A DNA stretch of 64,000 nt from Mucilaginibacter boryungensis (GCF_015221995.1 NZ_JADFFM010000002.1:682001-746000); one strand, 5' to 3'; positions 10,057 through 19,856 are shown, counted from the stretch's first letter. Numbers and translations are program-made. Notes: generated by a model from the letters alone, not told the origin.

Positions 10057-10509
10057 ATGGACGAACAATATACCGAACCAGAAGAAAAACAGGAAAATAA
10101 TGAAGAAGCCGGAGTTGAAATTTATTCAAAAATGGCTATCCGCGGCTTCTCCATATTCTTTTCTACCCTTTTTGGTGGTGCGCTTTTATTTATCAACTTA
10201 AAAAATGCCGGATATAAAAGTGCGGCTTATAAAGTGTTGGCCTTTGCTGTTGGTTATACTTTATTAGCCAGTATTTTATTTAGCAATATTAAAGGAGCCG
10301 TAGGTGGAGGTTCAGTAATTTTAAATTTAATCGGTGGTGTGATTTTAGCCGATTACTTTTTCCCAAAATACTTTCCTGATAATGATTATTACCCGCGGTC
10401 AATTTGGGGTGCTTTAGGCGTTTCACTTATCCTATGCTTTAGCATTATTCTGGTGCTATATTATACTGGTAATCTGCCCGAATTAAATATCCCGGCACCA
10501 AAAAAGTAA
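10057..10509 (+). CDS. Hypothetical integral membrane protein
   Basis: This 150-residue protein is not recognised. It opens with a ~25-residue acidic head (many Glu/Gln) followed by about four hydrophobic segments: FSIFFSTLFGGALLFINL, VLAFAVGYTLLASILF, VILNLIGGVILADYFF and IWGALGVSLILCFSIILVLYY. The Pro-rich tail ends with Lys-Lys. It lies 45 bases upstream of dapD on the same strand and could share its transcript, but nothing ties it to lysine synthesis. A putative -7 box ends four bases before the ATG, so the mRNA may be leaderless, or the true start may be the internal Met near residue 26. Confidence 0.7.
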   Translation: MDEQYTEPEEKQENNEEAGVEIYSKMAIRGFSIFFSTLFGGALLFINLKNAGYKSAAYKVLAFAVGYTLLASILFSNIKGAVGGGSVILNLIGGVILADYFFPKYFPDNDYYPRSIWGALGVSLILCFSIILVLYYTGNLPELNIPAPKK

Positions 10510-10554
10510 AACAATTCTGCCTAAAATTTCCTTAATTTGCTAAAATTTTAAAAT

Positions 10555-11373
10555 ATGCCTACCGATATAAAAAAACTAATTGAAGACGCCTGGGAAGACC
10601 GTACCCTGTTAGGTGAGAATGAATATGTTAATGCGATAGAAACCGTAGTTGAACGGTTGGATAAGGGTGAATTGCGTGTTGCTGAGCGAATAGGTACCCG
10701 CTGGCATGTAAACGACTGGATAAAGAAAGCTGTTATCCTTTATTTCCCTATCCGCCGCATGGATGAGATAAAAGTTGGCCCTTTTGTTTTCCACGACAAA
10801 ATGAAGCTAAAAACCGATTATAAAGCCACGGGTGTACGCGTAGTGCCACATGCTATTGCCCGTTATGGTGCGCATTTGGCCAAAGGTGTTATCATGATGC
10901 CATCGTATGTAAACATTGGCGCGTATGTTGATGAAGGCACCATGGTTGATACGTGGGCCACTGTAGGCAGTTGCGCGCAAATTGGCAAGCATGTACATTT
11001 AAGCGGTGGCGTTGGCATTGGCGGCGTTTTAGAGCCCGTACAAGCAGCCCCGGTAATTATTGAAGATAATTGCTTCATTGGCTCGCGGGCAATTGTGGTT
11101 GAGGGGGTACATGTGGAAGAGGAAGCAGTATTAGGGGCCAACGTAGTGTTAACCGCGTCAACTAAAATTATTGATGTTACCGGCGACGAACCTATTGAAT
11201 ATAAAGGCCGTGTACCGGCACGTTCAGTAGTTATCCCCGGATCGTACACCAAAAAATTCCCCGCCGGTGAATACCAGGTGCCTTGCGCGCTGATCATTGG
11301 TACCCGTAAGGAGTCGACCGATAAAAAAACGTCCCTTAATGACGCGCTAAGAGAAAACAATGTTGCTGTTTAA
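10555..11373 (+). CDS. dapD: 2,3,4,5-Tetrahydropyridine-2,6-dicarboxylate N-succinyltransferase
   Basis: The 272-residue enzyme uses succinyl-CoA on tetrahydrodipicolinate in the succinylase branch of diaminopimelate/lysine synthesis. After an alpha-helical N-terminal domain comes a left-handed beta-helix of hexapeptide repeats (about 100-210), seen as GVIMMPSYVNIGAYVDEGTM, GSCAQIGKHVHLSGGVGIGG and DNCFIGSRAIVVEG. The family signature PVIIEDNCFIGSRA and the C-terminal IGTRKESTDKKTSLNDALRE are present. The length is normal (~272-274). The next gene begins 9 bases later. Confidence 0.96.
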   Translation: MPTDIKKLIEDAWEDRTLLGENEYVNAIETVVERLDKGELRVAERIGTRWHVNDWIKKAVILYFPIRRMDEIKVGPFVFHDKMKLKTDYKATGVRVVPHAIARYGAHLAKGVIMMPSYVNIGAYVDEGTMVDTWATVGSCAQIGKHVHLSGGVGIGGVLEPVQAAPVIIEDNCFIGSRAIVVEGVHVEEEAVLGANVVLTASTKIIDVTGDEPIEYKGRVPARSVVIPGSYTKKFPAGEYQVPCALIIGTRKESTDKKTSLNDALRENNVAV

Positions 11374-11382
11374 GTAAATATT

Positions 11383-12018
11383 ATGAAAACCAAACCCTAT
11401 CACAAACTTGCATTGTTGTTACTAATTGTTTTCAACTGTTTAGGTGTTAAGGCACAAACTAAGCCATTAACAGCAACAGAGAAAGCAGCCGATATAGTAT
11501 GTGCTGAATTAAGCAAGGTTGATCTTAATAGCAAAACGTCGGCAGAAATGATGACGCTTTTTCAAAATTGCCTGGTGAAAGTTTTTGCCGATAACATGGC
11601 CGATCTTGAAGCCGAAATGGGTTTTGATACCATGGATGGGGAAAGTGGACGTAAGATAGGTGAAGAAATTGGGCGAAAGTTATTGCTGCGTTGTCCACAA
11701 TTTATAGAAATATCTATGAAGTTTGCTAAGGAGAAAAATCCACCTGAAGCAGAGGTAGCAGCCAGTACAACTTTGGGTACCATTTCAAAAATTATCAGCC
11801 CCGATTTTACCGAGGTGAGCATAAAAGATGCGGCCGGGCGCGAAAGCACTTTTTATTGGTTACGCTATTTTAAAGGCTCAGAACAGTTTGAAACGGCCCC
11901 TACAAATAATATTGGCAAAAAGGTAAAAGTAACATGGCTTGAAATTGAATGTTACCTGCCAAAAGCACATGGTTATTATAAAATCAAAGAGATAAGGTCT
12001 ATTGATTTTGTTAACTAA
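11383..12018 (+). CDS. Hypothetical exported protein
   Basis: This 211-residue protein of unknown function has a clear Sec signal peptide (about residues 1-25, ending GVKAQ) without a lipobox, so it is probably periplasmic. The mature part begins with an all-helical segment containing DLEAEMGFDTMDGESGRKIGEE and ends with a beta-rich stretch (TISKIISPDFTEVSIKDAAG, KVTWLEIECY) that could be a small OB-like or SH3-like domain; that is a guess. It follows dapD by 9 bases and slightly precedes the next glycosyltransferase, so all three may be co-transcribed. Confidence 0.7.
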   Translation: MKTKPYHKLALLLLIVFNCLGVKAQTKPLTATEKAADIVCAELSKVDLNSKTSAEMMTLFQNCLVKVFADNMADLEAEMGFDTMDGESGRKIGEEIGRKLLLRCPQFIEISMKFAKEKNPPEAEVAASTTLGTISKIISPDFTEVSIKDAAGRESTFYWLRYFKGSEQFETAPTNNIGKKVKVTWLEIECYLPKAHGYYKIKEIRSIDFVN

Positions 12019-12028
12019 CAAAACTAAT

Positions 12029-13156
12029 ATGAGAATTGGATACGATGCAAAACGATTTTTTTTGAACAACACTGGCTTGGGTAACTATAGCCGTTGGTTG
12101 GTAAAATCGCTTGCGTTATATTATCCCAATAACACCTATTTGGTTTATACGCCAAAGGTAGAGCCTAATGCCCGATTAGATTTCCTGCGGTCTTTTAAAA
12201 ACATCCAAACACGCTTGCCCAAACGTAAGGTACTGGCGTCATGGTGGCGTACGCGTGGCATTGTGCAATATCTAAAACGCGATGCTGTTGAATTATATCA
12301 TGGCCTCAGTCACGAGTTACCCTCGGGCATACGCACAAGCGGTATCAGGTCGGTGCTTACCGTGCACGATCTGATATTCATGCGTTTCCCACAATACTTT
12401 GGTATGGTTAGCCGCACTATATATTTGGCTAAGCTAAGATACGCCTGCCGGATATCGGACAGGATCATTGCCATTAGTCAGCGCACTAAAGATGATTTAA
12501 TAGAATTATTACAGGTGTCGGCTACTAAAATTGATGTTGTTTACCAGGGTTGCGACATTGCATTTAAAACGCCTTGCTCTGAAGCACACAAACAAGCTGT
12601 TTTAAAAAGATACAAAATTAGCAGCCCATATCTGTTAAGTGTTGGCACTATTGAAGAACGTAAAAATTTGTTGCTGCTTATTAAAGCTATGTCCCAAGTT
12701 GACCCAAACGTTAAACTGGTAGTTATTGGTAAACAAAAAGATTATGCTGAGGTGGTAAAAACAGCCATTCATCGCTATCGTTTAACTGAACGCATGATAT
12801 TTTTAGATCACATTGACTTTGCCGATCTGCCTGCGTTTTATCAGTCGGCCGCTGCGTTTGTTTATCCATCGCGCTATGAAGGTTTTGGTATCCCTATTTT
12901 GGAGGCGCTTAATTCAGGCACGCCGGTTATTGCCGCGACGGGTTCTTGTTTAGAGGAAGCCGGTGGGCCGTATAGCCTATATACTGACCCAGATGACCAT
13001 GCTGACCTGGCGACTAAAATTAACCGGGTATTAACTGATGAGCAATTGCGCAACACAATGATAACCCAAGGCAGGGCATACGCCGAAAATTTTGACGATG
13101 AAAAACTTGCAGGCCAGTTAATGACTGTTTACCAGAATATACTACAACATGCTTAA
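12029..13156 (+). CDS. Glycosyltransferase family 4 (GT-B fold)
   Basis: This 375-residue family-4-type glycosyltransferase has an N-terminal Rossmann half starting MRIGYDAKRFFLNNTGLGNY, a common opening of mannosyltransferases. The C-terminal half shows LSVGTIEERKNLLLLIKAM and the SRYEGFGIPILEALNSGTPV region with the paired catalytic Glu residues. The ATG at 12029 was chosen; a longer frame opens with TTG at 12002 but overlaps the previous stop and adds no conserved residues. The gene overlaps tsaC by 8 bases, so translation may be coupled. It is a likely contributor to cell-surface glycan; donor and acceptor are unknown. Confidence 0.85.
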   Translation: MRIGYDAKRFFLNNTGLGNYSRWLVKSLALYYPNNTYLVYTPKVEPNARLDFLRSFKNIQTRLPKRKVLASWWRTRGIVQYLKRDAVELYHGLSHELPSGIRTSGIRSVLTVHDLIFMRFPQYFGMVSRTIYLAKLRYACRISDRIIAISQRTKDDLIELLQVSATKIDVVYQGCDIAFKTPCSEAHKQAVLKRYKISSPYLLSVGTIEERKNLLLLIKAMSQVDPNVKLVVIGKQKDYAEVVKTAIHRYRLTERMIFLDHIDFADLPAFYQSAAAFVYPSRYEGFGIPILEALNSGTPVIAATGSCLEEAGGPYSLYTDPDDHADLATKINRVLTDEQLRNTMITQGRAYAENFDDEKLAGQLMTVYQNILQHA

Positions 13157-13715
13157 AGATGAAGTTGCCAACGCGCTAAAAGTAGTGCAGGATGGCGGTA
13201 TAATCCTTTATCCAACCGATACTATTTGGGGCATAGGCTGCGATGCTACCAACACCGAAGCTGTAAAAAAGATATTTGCCCTGAAACAGCGAGATGAAGC
13301 CAAAAGCATGATCATTTTGCTTGACAACGATAACAAACTGCAAAGCTATGTAAGCCACGTGCCCGACATTGCTTACGATTTAATTGAGTTTGCCGAAAAA
13401 CCGTTAACATTGGTAATGCCCGGCGCCAAAAACATCTCCCCTGCTTTGATTGCCGAAGATGGCAGTGTGGGTATCCGTGTGAGCAATCATGATTTTTGTA
13501 AACAGTTGATGCAGCGCCTGCGTAAGCCGTTGGTATCCACCTCGGCTAATATCAGTGGTCACCCATCACCTAAAAACTTTGGACAGGTATCGCCGGAAAT
13601 AATTGAGGGGGTAGATTATGTTGTTGATCTGGAACAACACGATATGAGTGAAAAACAACCATCAACTATTATGCGCCTGGAAGCAGACGGACGGTTCGAG
13701 TTTCTGCGCAGGTAA
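13149..13715 (+). CDS. tsaC: L-threonylcarbamoyladenylate synthase (Sua5/YrdC/TsaC family)
   Basis: The 188-residue enzyme makes threonylcarbamoyl-AMP from Thr, bicarbonate and ATP for t6A37 modification of ANN-decoding tRNAs. Conserved blocks are LYPTDTIWGIGCDA (P-loop-like start of the fold), FALKQRDEAKSM (the KxR nucleotide-binding pair), GIRVSNHDF and KPLVSTSANISG. The STIMRL motif closes the domain. It is the short form, without the C-terminal Sua5 domain. The start overlaps the end of the preceding glycosyltransferase by 8 bases. Confidence 0.93.
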   Translation: MLKDEVANALKVVQDGGIILYPTDTIWGIGCDATNTEAVKKIFALKQRDEAKSMIILLDNDNKLQSYVSHVPDIAYDLIEFAEKPLTLVMPGAKNISPALIAEDGSVGIRVSNHDFCKQLMQRLRKPLVSTSANISGHPSPKNFGQVSPEIIEGVDYVVDLEQHDMSEKQPSTIMRLEADGRFEFLRR

Positions 13716-13740
13716 AATCCCATAATAACCGCTATTTAAC

Positions 13741-13748
13741 TAACTTTG
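13741..13748 (+). promoter_or_regulatory. Putative -7 box (TAACTTTG) for the CCA-adding-type gene
   Basis: TAACTTTG matches TAnnTTTG and lies 39 bases before the ATG at 13788. No TTG-type -33 element sits at the expected distance. A TTG-initiated longer frame would begin just downstream of the box (13755). Confidence 0.45.
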
Positions 13749-13787
13749 TAACAATTGCACAGTAGGCCTGTTGCAAGCATCACAACC

Positions 13788-15206
13788 ATGAAACAACACC
13801 TGCAGCATCCTGTATTTAAAGTTATCGCCAAAGTGGCTGATGATATGGGTGTGCAAGCCTATGCTATTGGTGGTTTTGTACGTGATATTTTTTTAGAGCG
13901 CCCATCAAAGGATATTGATATTGTGGTATTGGGCAACGGTATACAATTTGCCGAACAGGTGGCTTCTCAATTAAAAGTAAAACTGGCTGTATTCAAAAAT
14001 TTTGGTACAGCTATGTTGAAATATAAAGATATAGAAGTTGAATTTGTGGGTGCGCGAAAGGAATCATACCGCTCGGATTCACGCAAACCTATTGTAGAAA
14101 ATGGCAACCTGGATGATGACCAAAAACGGAGGGATTTTACTATTAATGCTTTGGCAATAGCTTTACATGCATCAGAATTTGGACAGTTGATAGATCCTTT
14201 TGGCGGCATTGTGCACCTGGAAGAAAAACTGATAAAAACACCACTCGATCCAGCTGAAACTTTTTCTGATGACCCGTTACGTATGATGCGTGCTATTCGC
14301 TTCGCATCGCAACTGGATTTTAAGATCAGCGGTGATGCTGTAGAAGCTATTAAGAATAACAAAGAACGAATCCGAATTGTATCACAAGAGCGGGTAACAG
14401 ATGAATTGAATAAAATCATTTTATCGCTAAAACCATCTATTGGTTTCAACTATTTATTCGATACCGGGCTGCTCCATATTATCTTCCCGCAAATGACAGC
14501 ACTGTATGGTGTGGATTATATTGATGGCAAAGGCCATAAGGATAACTTTTACCATACACTGCAGGTATTGGATAATATTTGCAGTACTACTACCAACCTA
14601 TGGTTACGCTGGGCAGCTATTCTGCATGATATTGCCAAACCTGCTACAAAACGTTTTGAGCCGGGACATGGCTGGACTTTCCACGGGCACGAAGATCGCG
14701 GGGCACGTATGGTCCCCAAAATATTTGCGCAGTTGAAGCTACCGCTGAACGAGCATATGAAGTTTGTACAGAAACTGGTACAATTGCACTTACGCCCTAT
14801 TGTATTGGCACAAGATACCATTACCGATTCGGCCGTACGACGTTTACTTTTTGAAGCAGGCGACGATACCGAGGCATTGATGCTGCTCTGTAAAGCCGAC
14901 ATCACCACCAAAAATGAATACAAGGTAAAACGCTACCGCAACAATTTTGAACTGGTATTGCAAAAACTAAAAGACGTTGAAGAGCGTGATAAAATACGTA
15001 ACTGGCAGCCACCGGTAAGTGGTACAGATATTATGGAATTATTCGGGATTGAAGCGGGGCGTGAGGTTGGTATTATTAAAAACCAGATACGCGAAGCCAT
15101 ACTGGAAGGCGACATCCCGAACACGCGGGAAGCCGCTTTAAATTTCACAATTGCAAAAGGTGAAGAAATTGGCTTAAAAGTTGTGGCAAACTCAAAATTG
15201 AATTAA
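13788..15206 (+). CDS. cca: tRNA nucleotidyltransferase/poly(A) polymerase-family protein with HD domain (CCA-adding type)
   Basis: The 472-residue class II nucleotidyltransferase probably adds or repairs the 3'-CCA of tRNAs. The catalytic head has AIGGFVRDIFLERPSKDIDI (GG/DxD metal ligands), followed by the RRDFTINALA and DPLRMMRAIRFASQL motifs of the neck/body. A C-terminal HD phosphohydrolase domain is marked by WAAILHDIAKP and FHGHEDRGARM. The HD domain suggests additional phosphatase activity, as in the E. coli enzyme. The ATG at 13788 is preferred to a TTG at 13755. A poly(A) polymerase role cannot be fully excluded, but the residues fit CCA enzymes of Bacteroidota. Confidence 0.88.
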   Translation: MKQHLQHPVFKVIAKVADDMGVQAYAIGGFVRDIFLERPSKDIDIVVLGNGIQFAEQVASQLKVKLAVFKNFGTAMLKYKDIEVEFVGARKESYRSDSRKPIVENGNLDDDQKRRDFTINALAIALHASEFGQLIDPFGGIVHLEEKLIKTPLDPAETFSDDPLRMMRAIRFASQLDFKISGDAVEAIKNNKERIRIVSQERVTDELNKIILSLKPSIGFNYLFDTGLLHIIFPQMTALYGVDYIDGKGHKDNFYHTLQVLDNICSTTTNLWLRWAAILHDIAKPATKRFEPGHGWTFHGHEDRGARMVPKIFAQLKLPLNEHMKFVQKLVQLHLRPIVLAQDTITDSAVRRLLFEAGDDTEALMLLCKADITTKNEYKVKRYRNNFELVLQKLKDVEERDKIRNWQPPVSGTDIMELFGIEAGREVGIIKNQIREAILEGDIPNTREAALNFTIAKGEEIGLKVVANSKLN

Positions 15207-15211
15207 AGTAT

Positions 15212-15219
15212 TATTTTTG
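15212..15219 (+). promoter_or_regulatory. Putative -7 box (TATTTTTG) for the pRiA4b ORF-3 family gene
   Basis: TATTTTTG matches TAnnTTTG and lies 21 bases before the ATG at 15241. No -33 TTG at 17-23 bases. The region is AT-rich, so a chance match is possible. Confidence 0.35.
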
Positions 15220-15240
15220 ACCAAAATCTATCTATAAAAA

Positions 15241-15891
15241 ATGGCACTATACAGGTTTAGGGTATCTTTCGAGGACTATGATGATGTGATGAGGGAGATC
15301 GATATAAAATCGAATCAAACTTTTGAAGATCTTCACAAGGCTATACATCAGTCTACCGGCTATAGCCCCGAACAATCGTCTTCTTTTTATATCAGCAATG
15401 ATCAGTGGACAAAAGGCGAGGAGATTACCTATTTACCCAATCAAAAAAGAATTGACCGCGGAATTTCTTTAATGGAAAAAGTAAAACTGAGTAGCTTTAT
15501 AGATGATCCGCATCAAAAATTTTATTATACTTATAATTTCGACCGCCCTTACGATTTTCATGTGGAGTTGATGAAGATCATTCTGGATGAAGACCCTAAG
15601 ATAACTTACCCGCACATTGTTAAAAGTGTAGGCGAAGCGCCAAAAATGTTTGCCAATAACTTTAATCCCACTGTACTGCCGCCAACAAATGAAGACTTTG
15701 ATTTTTTAAACGAGATGGAATTTGTACCTGAAGATGCGGAAGATTTTTCGGAAGTAACTGATACCGGTGAAGAGGAGGAAGAAACACACGGGATTGATGC
15801 AGACGATCAGGAAGATGATGAAATGGACGAGTTTTCGGACAACGAGCACATGGAAGATGAAGGTCGCGGTCACGGGCATGATGATTATTAA
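15241..15891 (+). CDS. Plasmid pRiA4b ORF-3 family protein with acidic tail
   Basis: This 216-residue protein matches the pRiA4b ORF-3-like family of unknown function. The N-terminal domain has the typical YRFRVSFEDYDDVMREIDI start, the FEDLHKAIHQSTGY helix, and KFYYTYNFDRPYDFHVEL. From about residue 160 the chain becomes strongly acidic (long Glu/Asp runs) and ends with a short His/Gly-rich tail. The family name comes from a plasmid gene and is no evidence of mobility here; the neighbours are housekeeping. It is followed by miaA after 46 bases on the same strand. Confidence 0.8.
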   Translation: MALYRFRVSFEDYDDVMREIDIKSNQTFEDLHKAIHQSTGYSPEQSSSFYISNDQWTKGEEITYLPNQKRIDRGISLMEKVKLSSFIDDPHQKFYYTYNFDRPYDFHVELMKIILDEDPKITYPHIVKSVGEAPKMFANNFNPTVLPPTNEDFDFLNEMEFVPEDAEDFSEVTDTGEEEEETHGIDADDQEDDEMDEFSDNEHMEDEGRGHGHDDY

Positions 15892-15937
15892 TATCAGTTA
15901 ATAATTGATAGTTCATGGATCATAGTTAGCATTAACC

Positions 15938-16855
15938 ATGAGCAAACCATCAAAAACACTTATTGTAATTGCAGGGCCGACGGCCAGCGGCAAAACCGCT
16001 GTTGGCATTCAACTGGCACGGCATTTAAATACAGAGATCATATCGGCCGATTCACGGCAATTTTACCGGGAAATGAGTGTTGGTACCGCCAAGCCAACTA
16101 CAGATGAACTGGCGCATGCAAAACACCATTTTATCAATTCGCATACTATCACGGATAGTTTTAATGTAGGCGATTTTGAGCAACAGGGTTTGGCTTTGTT
16201 AGATACGTTATTCGAAACGCACGAAAATGTAGTAATGGCGGGCGGATCGGGCTTATATATTAAAGCCATTTGTGAAGGGTTTGACCAGTTGCCCGATGTT
16301 GACCCAACTGTACGCGAGCGACTCAATATGACATATGCTGAAAAAGGCATTTCCTTTCTACAAGAAAAGCTAAAACTTGCTGATCCGGAATATTATCAGC
16401 AGGTGGATATCAACAATCCTCAACGCTTGATACGCGCTCTGGAGGTATTTGAAAGCAGCGGACAGCCATTCTCATCGTTTCACAAAAAAGGGTTTAAACA
16501 AAGACCCTTCAACATTATAAAAATTGGCTTGGCGCTTTCCCGCGAAAAACTTTATGAACGCATTAATTTAAGGGTCGACCAAATGATAGCTGACGGACTT
16601 GTAGAGGAAGTAAAGGCGCTTATGCCATACCGGAGTTTGAACGCTTTGCAAACGGTAGGTTACACTGAAATCTTTGATTACCTGGACGATAAAACTGATT
16701 TACCGCGAGCTATTGAATTGGTGAAACAAAACACCCGACGTTTTGCCAAGCGGCAAATGACCTGGTTTAATAAAGACAAAGAGATCAATTGGATTGCACC
16801 GGGCGACGTGATCAATTTTGTAGCACAACATATACGCAACAAAGGCACCATTTAG
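15938..16855 (+). CDS. miaA: tRNA dimethylallyltransferase
   Basis: The 305-residue enzyme transfers a dimethylallyl group to A37 of tRNAs reading codons that start with U. The P-loop GPTASGKT is at 13-20, the SADSRQFY motif (36-43) binds the tRNA/substrate, and the family blocks VGTAKPT, GGSGLYIKAICEGF, QRLIRALEVFE and LNALQTVGYTEIFDYL all follow in order. The C-terminal QNTRRFAKRQMTWF is intact. The length is normal. It ends 14 bases from the convergent end of the polysaccharide cluster. Confidence 0.96.
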   Translation: MSKPSKTLIVIAGPTASGKTAVGIQLARHLNTEIISADSRQFYREMSVGTAKPTTDELAHAKHHFINSHTITDSFNVGDFEQQGLALLDTLFETHENVVMAGGSGLYIKAICEGFDQLPDVDPTVRERLNMTYAEKGISFLQEKLKLADPEYYQQVDINNPQRLIRALEVFESSGQPFSSFHKKGFKQRPFNIIKIGLALSREKLYERINLRVDQMIADGLVEEVKALMPYRSLNALQTVGYTEIFDYLDDKTDLPRAIELVKQNTRRFAKRQMTWFNKDKEINWIAPGDVINFVAQHIRNKGTI

Positions 16856-16864
16856 GCGCCTTTG
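16840..16864. terminator. Weak hairpin between convergent miaA and fcl
   Basis: CAAAGGC (16840-16846) pairs with GCCTTTG (16858-16864) around an 11-base loop that includes the miaA stop codon. It lies between convergent genes, but no T-run follows, so the terminator call is tentative. Confidence 0.35.
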
Positions 16865-16869
16865 CAATA

Positions 16870-17796
16870 CTAATATCTGCTTAAAAAATCCTGATAGGCC
16901 AGTTCAATGCCTTCTTCCAGTTCAATTTTATGTTTCCAGCCTTTGCTATGTAGTTTAGATACATCCATTAATTTGCGGGGGGTACCATCGGGCTTGCTGG
17001 TATCAAATTTCACTTCGCCTTCATATCCAATTATCTTCTTTATCAAAAACGCCAGATCTTTTATAGTGATATCTTTGCCGGTACCGATATTTACCAAGCC
17101 TTCTTCATCATAATTTTGCATCAGATAATAACAGGCCTCAGCCAGGTCATCGGCAAACAAAAACTCGCGCATAGGTGCTCCCGTTCCCCATATAGTTACG
17201 TCGGCGACACCGTTCACTTTGGCTTCATGGAACCTGCGAATCAACGCTGGTAAAACATGTGAATTTTGTGGATGATAATTATCGTTATACCCGTATAAGT
17301 TGGTTGGCATTACCGATATAAAATTGCATCCATACTGGGCACGATAGGCATCGCACATTTTTATACCGGCAATTTTTGCAATGGCGTATGGTTCGTTAGT
17401 TGGTTCAAGTAAACCGGTAAGCAGGTAATCTTCCTTTAGTGGCTGTGGCGCCATTTTAGGATAAATACAACTGGAGCCTAAAAACATCAACTTTTTAACC
17501 CCGTTTACATATGATTGATGTATAATGTTGTTTTGGATTTGTAAATTATCATATAAAAACTCGGCACGATAAGTATTATTAGCAACAATACCACCAACTT
17601 TAGCTGCCGCCAGGAAAACATAATCGGGCTTTTCTGCAGCAAAAAATTCAGTAACCTGTTGCTGGCTGCGCAGATCGAGTTCGCTGGATGTACGTGTAAT
17701 AATATTAGTATAGCCTTCTGTAGTTAATTTACGATGAATGGCCGAACCAACCATCCCCTTATGCCCGGCGATATATATTTTAGCTTGTTTTTCCAT
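16870..17796 (-). CDS. fcl: GDP-L-fucose synthase
   Basis: The 308-residue extended SDR carries out the epimerase/reductase step that turns GDP-4-keto-6-deoxymannose into GDP-L-fucose. The NADP-binding motif GHKGMVG is at 11-17; the LGSSCIYPK and [10 protein letters not shown] (Tyr-x3-Lys) catalytic blocks and the [14 protein letters not shown] substrate loop are all present. The ATG at 17796 was chosen; a further in-frame ATG at 17832 would overlap gmd's end and adds a non-conserved leader. It directly follows gmd, so the cluster can supply L-fucose from GDP-mannose. Confidence 0.94.
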   Translation of the reverse strand: MEKQAKIYIAGHKGMVGSAIHRKLTTEGYTNIITRTSSELDLRSQQQVTEFFAAEKPDYVFLAAAKVGGIVANNTYRAEFLYDNLQIQNNIIHQSYVNGVKKLMFLGSSCIYPKMAPQPLKEDYLLTGLLEPTNEPYAIAKIAGIKMCDAYRAQYGCNFISVMPTNLYGYNDNYHPQNSHVLPALIRRFHEAKVNGVADVTIWGTGAPMREFLFADDLAEACYYLMQNYDEEGLVNIGTGKDITIKDLAFLIKKIIGYEGEVKFDTSKPDGTPRKLMDVSKLHSKGWKHKIELEEGIELAYQDFLSRY

Positions 17797-17833
17797 TAAA
17801 AGATGTTTATAGGTAGCTGTAGATTTAATCAAA

Positions 17834-18958
17834 TTACTCGTATTGATTTTTAATGGTGTATCCCGAGTCTTTCAATAATTTTTCCTTTCGGAATAATTCC
17901 AGATCGGCGGCAACCATTTCACTTACCAGGCCCTGCAGATCATATTTGGGTTTCCAGCCCAGTTTCTCCCATGATTTTGTCGGATCGCCGATTAGTAGTT
18001 CAACTTCAGTTGGACGATAATATTTAGGGTCGACAGCAACTACCTCGGTACCCGGGGCAACTTGATATAATGGATTACTACAACTAACCACATAGCCTTT
18101 TTCTTCAGCATCTTTACCTTTAAATTCAATAACAATACCTACTTCAGCAAAAGCCATGCGCACAAATTCGCGCACACGGGTAGTAACACCTGTAGCAATT
18201 ACAAAATCTTCAGGGGTTTCTTGCTGCAATATGAGGTACATGGCTTCCACATAATCTTTGGCGTGTCCCCAATCACGTTGTGCATCCAGGTTACCCAGGT
18301 AAAGTTTATCCTGCAAACCCATAGCAATTTTAGCTGCGGCACGTGTAATTTTGCGGGTCACAAAAGTTTCGCCACGTAAGGGGCTTTCGTGATTAAATAA
18401 TATACCATTGCAGGCATACATTCCATAAGCTTCACGATAGTTAACAGTTATCCAATAGGCATACATTTTTGCTACCGCATATGGCGAACGCGGATAAAAT
18501 GGTGTAGTTTCAGACTGAGGGACTGCTTGTACAAGGCCATATAACTCTGATGTTGATGCCTGGTATATCTTGGTTTTTTTGATGAGCCCCAACAAGCGCA
18601 CTGCCTCTAATATACGCAGGGTGCCAATTCCATCAGCATTTGCAGTGTACTCAGGTGTATCAAAACTTACTTTTACATGAGACATTGCCCCCAGGTTATA
18701 TATCTCATCGGGCTGAACTTGTTGAATAATGCGTATCAGGTTTGTTGAATCTGTCAAGTCGCCATAATGCAAAGTCAATTTTACTTTATCTTCGTGCGGG
18801 TCCTGATATAAATGATCTATCCTATCCGTATTGAACAAGGAACTGCGGCGTTTTATACCATGAACTTCATAACCTTTAGCTAATAATAATTCTGTTAAAT
18901 AGGCTCCGTCCTGACCTGTGATACCTGTTATTAAGGCTACTTTTTTATTTGATGACAT
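17834..18958 (-). CDS. gmd: GDP-mannose 4,6-dehydratase
   Basis: The 374-residue SDR enzyme makes GDP-4-keto-6-deoxy-D-mannose, the precursor of GDP-L-fucose (and GDP-rhamnose/perosamine). The NADP motif is [11 protein letters not shown] (11-21), the catalytic Ser/Tyr/Lys lie in [10 protein letters not shown] and [15 protein letters not shown], and the GDP-binding block [19 protein letters not shown] is complete. With fcl immediately downstream, L-fucose is the likely product. The genes making GDP-mannose are not in this window and must lie elsewhere. Confidence 0.96.
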   Translation of the reverse strand: MSSNKKVALITGITGQDGAYLTELLLAKGYEVHGIKRRSSLFNTDRIDHLYQDPHEDKVKLTLHYGDLTDSTNLIRIIQQVQPDEIYNLGAMSHVKVSFDTPEYTANADGIGTLRILEAVRLLGLIKKTKIYQASTSELYGLVQAVPQSETTPFYPRSPYAVAKMYAYWITVNYREAYGMYACNGILFNHESPLRGETFVTRKITRAAAKIAMGLQDKLYLGNLDAQRDWGHAKDYVEAMYLILQQETPEDFVIATGVTTRVREFVRMAFAEVGIVIEFKGKDAEEKGYVVSCSNPLYQVAPGTEVVAVDPKYYRPTEVELLIGDPTKSWEKLGWKPKYDLQGLVSEMVAADLELFRKEKLLKDSGYTIKNQYE

Positions 18959-18973
18959 GTATAGTTACAGTAA

Positions 18974-19831
18974 TTAATTCAGTTTTAATAAATATTGTCC
19001 ATACCCACTCTTAACGTATTTTTGGGCAATTTGCTTTAATTTTTCTTTTGTAATGAAACCTTGTTGGTAAGCCACTTCCTCAATGCAGCCAATTTTAGTA
19101 TCCTGGCGCTTTTCAATTACACGTACAAACTCAGTTGCATCGCTTAATGAATCAAACGTACCTGTATCCAGCCAGGCAGTTCCACGGTCCATTACACCAA
19201 CGTGTAAATTACCCTGTTCAAGATAATGTCTGTTCACATCTGTAATTTCAAACTCACCACGAGAGGACGGTTTAATATTTTTTGCTATTTCCACTACGCT
19301 ATTATCGTAAAAATACAAACCTGGTACTGCGTAATTTGATTTTGGTTGAGTTGGTTTCTCTTCAATAGAAAGTGCTTTAAAATGTTCATCAAATTCCACA
19401 ACACCATAACGTTCGGGATCGGCAACCTTATAGGCAAAAATAGCGGCGCCATCTACATCGTTAAAACTGGCAATTAATTCGCCGAAACCAGTACCATAAA
19501 ATATATTATCACCTAATATCAATGCAACTTTATCATTACCAACAAACTTTTCGCCTATTACAAATGCTTGTGCAAGGCCATTAGGTACTTCCTGTATCGC
19601 ATACTCAAAATGACAGCCCAACTCCTTCCCATCACCCAGTAAACGCACAAATCCGGGGTTATCTTCGGGGGTTGTAATTATTAAAACTTCGTTTATACCT
19701 GCCTGCATTAAAACCGATAATGGGTAATAAATCATAGGCTTATCATAAATAGGCATCAATTGCTTACTTATGGCTTTAGTTATTGGGTAAAGACGAGTAC
19801 CAGAACCGCCTGCTAAAATAATGCCTTTCAT
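18974..19831 (-). CDS. rfbA: Glucose-1-phosphate thymidylyltransferase
   Basis: The 285-residue nucleotidyltransferase makes dTDP-glucose, the first step toward dTDP-rhamnose and related sugars. The signature [20 protein letters not shown] opens the protein; [25 protein letters not shown] and the C-terminal [12 protein letters not shown] are typical of RfbA/RmlA. It sits 25 bases downstream of rfbD. The middle two enzymes, RfbB (dehydratase) and RfbC (epimerase), are not in the window. Confidence 0.95.
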   Translation of the reverse strand: MKGIILAGGSGTRLYPITKAISKQLMPIYDKPMIYYPLSVLMQAGINEVLIITTPEDNPGFVRLLGDGKELGCHFEYAIQEVPNGLAQAFVIGEKFVGNDKVALILGDNIFYGTGFGELIASFNDVDGAAIFAYKVADPERYGVVEFDEHFKALSIEEKPTQPKSNYAVPGLYFYDNSVVEIAKNIKPSSRGEFEITDVNRHYLEQGNLHVGVMDRGTAWLDTGTFDSLSDATEFVRVIEKRQDTKIGCIEEVAYQQGFITKEKLKQIAQKYVKSGYGQYLLKLN

Positions 19832-19856
19832 ATTATAAAATAATTACGCTAAGATA

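Noticed and set aside
10863..11360. Minus-strand 165-codon reading opposite dapD
   Set aside because: Antisense to the hexapeptide repeats of dapD; composition mirrors the complement of that gene.
12002..12028. Upstream TTG start for the GT4 gene
   Set aside because: It overlaps the end of the previous gene and adds residues outside the conserved family start.
15241..15891. pRiA4b ORF-3 family gene as a sign of a plasmid or transposon
   Set aside because: The family name is historic; neighbours are core genes and no inverted repeats or transposase are present.
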